Source: Limnanthes douglasii subsp. nivea
Lineage: Eukaryota; Streptophyta; Magnoliopsida; Brassicales; Limnanthaceae
Direction: 5' to 3'
Length of the DNA: 64,000 bases
NCBI GenBank assembly: GCA_036936605.1
Contig: JAUPFV010000001.1
Coordinates: 348,451,081 to 348,515,080, forward strand
Below the pieces are notes generated by a model that was not told the origin of the DNA, made no database searches, and saw nothing but the letters and a program-made list of their open reading frames with translations. A program made the translations under genes and the position numbers. Below, piece after piece: positions 62,007-64,000 of this stretch. The first letter of the stretch is position 1, and each line of letters begins with the position of its first letter.

Positions 62007-62484
62007 GGCTGGAGATCGGAAAGTCTCTGTAGTTGTTGGTACTTTAAGTATGGTGGAGAGAGAAATGGAGTGTAAACTGACCCAAATGTTGAGGGTATTT
62101 CAGGAGGGGAAATATTAGCTGGGTACTAAATAGGAATTAGTTTGCTGAGACAGGTATTTAGTAGGCATAAAAAAAAGTTGGGGTACTAGATGGTAATAAG
62201 TTTGGTGAGAAGGTATTTAGTGTGACATTTCCCTTTAACAAATACATGAGATTTTTAAGGGATTTTATCCCTTAAATATAATGTAACCAATTTCTATTTC
62301 TTTATTTTTGTTTAATTTAACTTTTAAAGGCCTGTATTTTTTAAATCGTAACTAGGAAAAAGAGTCTGAAGATACCGTTGGTTTTGTTTTTCTAAGACGA
62401 AGAAAACTAGTACAATTCATGATATGTTTTGAATTTTTTTTAAAAAATTATATTTTACACACGTTTCTCAGTTATATAGCATCT

Positions 62485-62720
62485 ATCCAAATAAAGAAGG
62501 TTTGACATCAATAAAAACAAAGAGGTTTCTCATCTAGCAAAATAAAGAAGGTTTCACATCTATTAAAATAAAAAAGGTTTCGCATCTATCAAAATAAAGA
62601 AGGTTTCGCATCTATCAAAATAAAGAAGGTTTCGCATCTAGCAAAATAAAGAACGTTTCACATCTAACAAAACAAAACAGGTTTCACATCTATCATAACG
62701 AAGAAGGTTTCGTATCTTTT
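62485..62720. repeat. ~30-bp minisatellite (AAGAAGGTTTCGCATCTATC)
   Basis: Eight or so units of GGTTTCGCATCTATCAAAAT plus AAAGAAG. The central units are nearly identical and the outer ones diverged. It is flanked on both sides by similar sequence: TTTTTTAAATCGTAACTAGG (about 62338) and TTTTAAACCGTAACTCG (about 62763), each followed by CCGTTGGTTTTGTTTTTCTAAGAC. Confidence 0.85.
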
Positions 62721-63615
62721 TCGCGAAACCCTTAAATTTTTTAAAACTTTAAAAGTCTGTATCTTTTAAACCGTAACTCGAAAAAAAATCCGAAAATACC
62801 GTTGGTTTTGTTTTTCTAAGACAAACAAACTAGTATCATTCATTATATGTTATGAATTATGAAAATAATTTGGGTTTATATGTTATGAATGAAAATAATT
62901 TGGGTTTTGGGTCTTAAAGAGTACTTTACCTATTTTCAAATAAAAAAAATAAAAAATAAAAAATAATTTTTATATATTATTCAAATAAATAAATATAAAT
63001 CTTTAACAAAACAAACAATTTAATACATGATTTGAAGTTAAATAATAAAATAATTATAAATTTGTATTAAAGTGAATAAGTAACTATGAATTTTAATAAT
63101 ATTGGAAATCTAAGTTTGGTGAAAGAATTTAATTAATAAATATATTATTGAAAATAATATTTAGTGAGAAATTTAATTAGGCAAGAATATTTATATATAA
63201 TTAGTAAATATTTTTTATAATTAATTTATTATTATTATTATTATTATTATATTTTATATAATTTATATTTTCGGGCCTGATTTAGACAAACAAACAATTC
63301 ATAACCGACCCTATCCGTATAGGATCATAATTTTTATATCCTTATCTATTCCATCATAAATTGGGTCGGACAAAACCCGACTACATCAAACTGGACCGGA
63401 CTAACATTGTCATTTCTAATCCGGAACACATTTCAATTTTGAAATACGAACGTATTTTGGAAATTATAAAAAAATTAAGAGCGAAGCTATTTCCTCCATC
63501 ACATTTTTTATTTCCTTCATATTTCAAAATAAAAAAAAGACTTATCACCTGTTTTTACTATCTTGTCCTCATTTTACCTTTTAATTTATAACTTGATCTC
63601 ATTAACTATTATAAA
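62721..63615. other. AT-rich spacer
   Basis: Includes a duplicated ~85-base flank of the preceding minisatellite, a (TTA)n run at about 63220-63250 and the hAT-like terminal word near 63360-63420. No gene; the frame at 63361-63591 is not supported. Confidence 0.4.
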
Positions 63616-63619
63616 ACTA

Positions 63620-64000
63620 GGGATGACAATGGGTCGGAATGGGTGCGGGTATAGCTAAACCCGTACCCCATCCCGTCTATGTTTTTCTAAACTCATACCC
63701 TAACCCGTGCCCGTCGGGTACTAATATTTTTTTCCCACACCCAGGGAAGTTTTTTCTTTTAATTTGATTAAAAATATTATTAAATCTTCTAGAATTTATA
63801 TTAATTCAAAAAAACTAAAGAAAACATATTTATAAATATCAAATTTAAATATGTTAGTAAATATTTTTTTAATAATTAATATATGATTTCGTTATATGTT
63901 AGTAAATTTTTTTTAATTTAATTAATAATATTATTATTGGACAAAAAAGAAAAAAAGAAAAAATTTGAAAAAAATTAAAAAATTAAATTAAATGTTTAAA
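63620..64000 (+). mobile_element. hAT-like non-autonomous element, cut by the window edge
   Basis: It opens TAGGGATGACAATGGGTCGG, followed by GGGTGCGGGT, ACCCGTACCCCATCCCG and CCCGTGCCCGTCGGGTA. This start with inverted GGGT/ACCC words is common in plant hAT-type small elements. Only one end is visible. Confidence 0.5.

Larger units (their letters stand above)
60473..62238. mobile_element. Pack-type non-autonomous element with a captured protease exon
   Basis: The ends are imperfect inverted repeats: TTAAAGAGAGATTT on the left, and TTAAAGGGAAATGT reading inward from the right. Subterminal CACTAAATAC words occur at both ends in inverted orientation, with several GGTACT/GTACCC words near the right end. 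Inside are a large minisatellite (61060-61715) and a captured N-terminal exon of a cysteine protease on the minus strand. No transposase is present. Target-site duplications were not clear. Confidence 0.55.

Noticed and set aside
60270..63420. One single ~3.1-kb hAT element bounded by AATGACAATG words
   Set aside because: The inverted ends are suggestive, but flanking 8-base sequences do not match and internal subterminal repeats differ; kept only as a low-confidence terminal word.

Overview
The window is nuclear DNA of a flowering plant, almost certainly a eudicot. It is AT-rich, its genes have GT-AG introns, it carries plant Ty1-copia, Ty3-gypsy, MULE, hAT-like and tRNA-SINE remnants, and its proteins belong to plant families (DUF724/Agenet, SBT2 subtilase, JMJ14-type demethylase). 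I could not fix the family or species. No bacterial, organellar or viral gene set is present.

Layout. 0.6-4.4 kb (+): an Agenet/DUF724 protein gene with at least nine exons. 5.0-6.8 kb: GC-richer hAT-like repeat debris around a broken tRNA-Ala, then a full SINE. 6.9-13.9 kb (-): a dead Ty1-copia element with both LTRs, lying between two ~100-bp direct repeats. 15.5-18.7 kb (-): the 5' half of a Ty3-gypsy element. 18.7-23.0 kb: AT-rich DNA with repeats and a SINE. 23.2-24.0 kb (+): intronless SmB. 27.4-31.4 kb (+): a 10-exon SBT2 subtilase. 31.8-32.4 kb (-): a secreted proline-rich protein. 32.8-41.1 kb: a large decayed MULE-type element with a MuDR-like transposase, an acidic ORF and a ULP1-like protease module, threaded with a hairpin-forming minisatellite. 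41.2-42.3 kb (-): an internally deleted gypsy element. 46.2-51.5 kb (+): gamma-SNAP, nine exons. 52.0-52.7 kb (+): a single FAS1-domain protein. 53.4-57.8 kb (-): a JMJ14-type histone demethylase, ten coding exons. 60.3-64.0 kb: nested non-autonomous elements, one carrying a captured RD21-like cysteine-protease exon and a complex minisatellite.

The intact genes SmB, SBT2, the proline-rich gene, gamma-SNAP and JMJ14-type demethylase occur in the same order as Arabidopsis At4g20440-At4g20400 (recalled, not searched). The window is therefore an old conserved gene block stretched by transposons, mainly in the interval between SBT2 and gamma-SNAP. The genes are functionally unrelated: splicing core, secreted proteolysis, probable anther or cell-wall protein, vesicle fusion and chromatin.

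The most unusual structure is the 33-41 kb element. It has a MULE transposase whose well-formed intron is filled with the same ~28-bp hairpin minisatellite that also lies on both sides of the element. The copies run in one orientation up to 38.9 kb and in the opposite one at 40.5-41.1 kb. A ULP1-type protease module lies between the two orientations.
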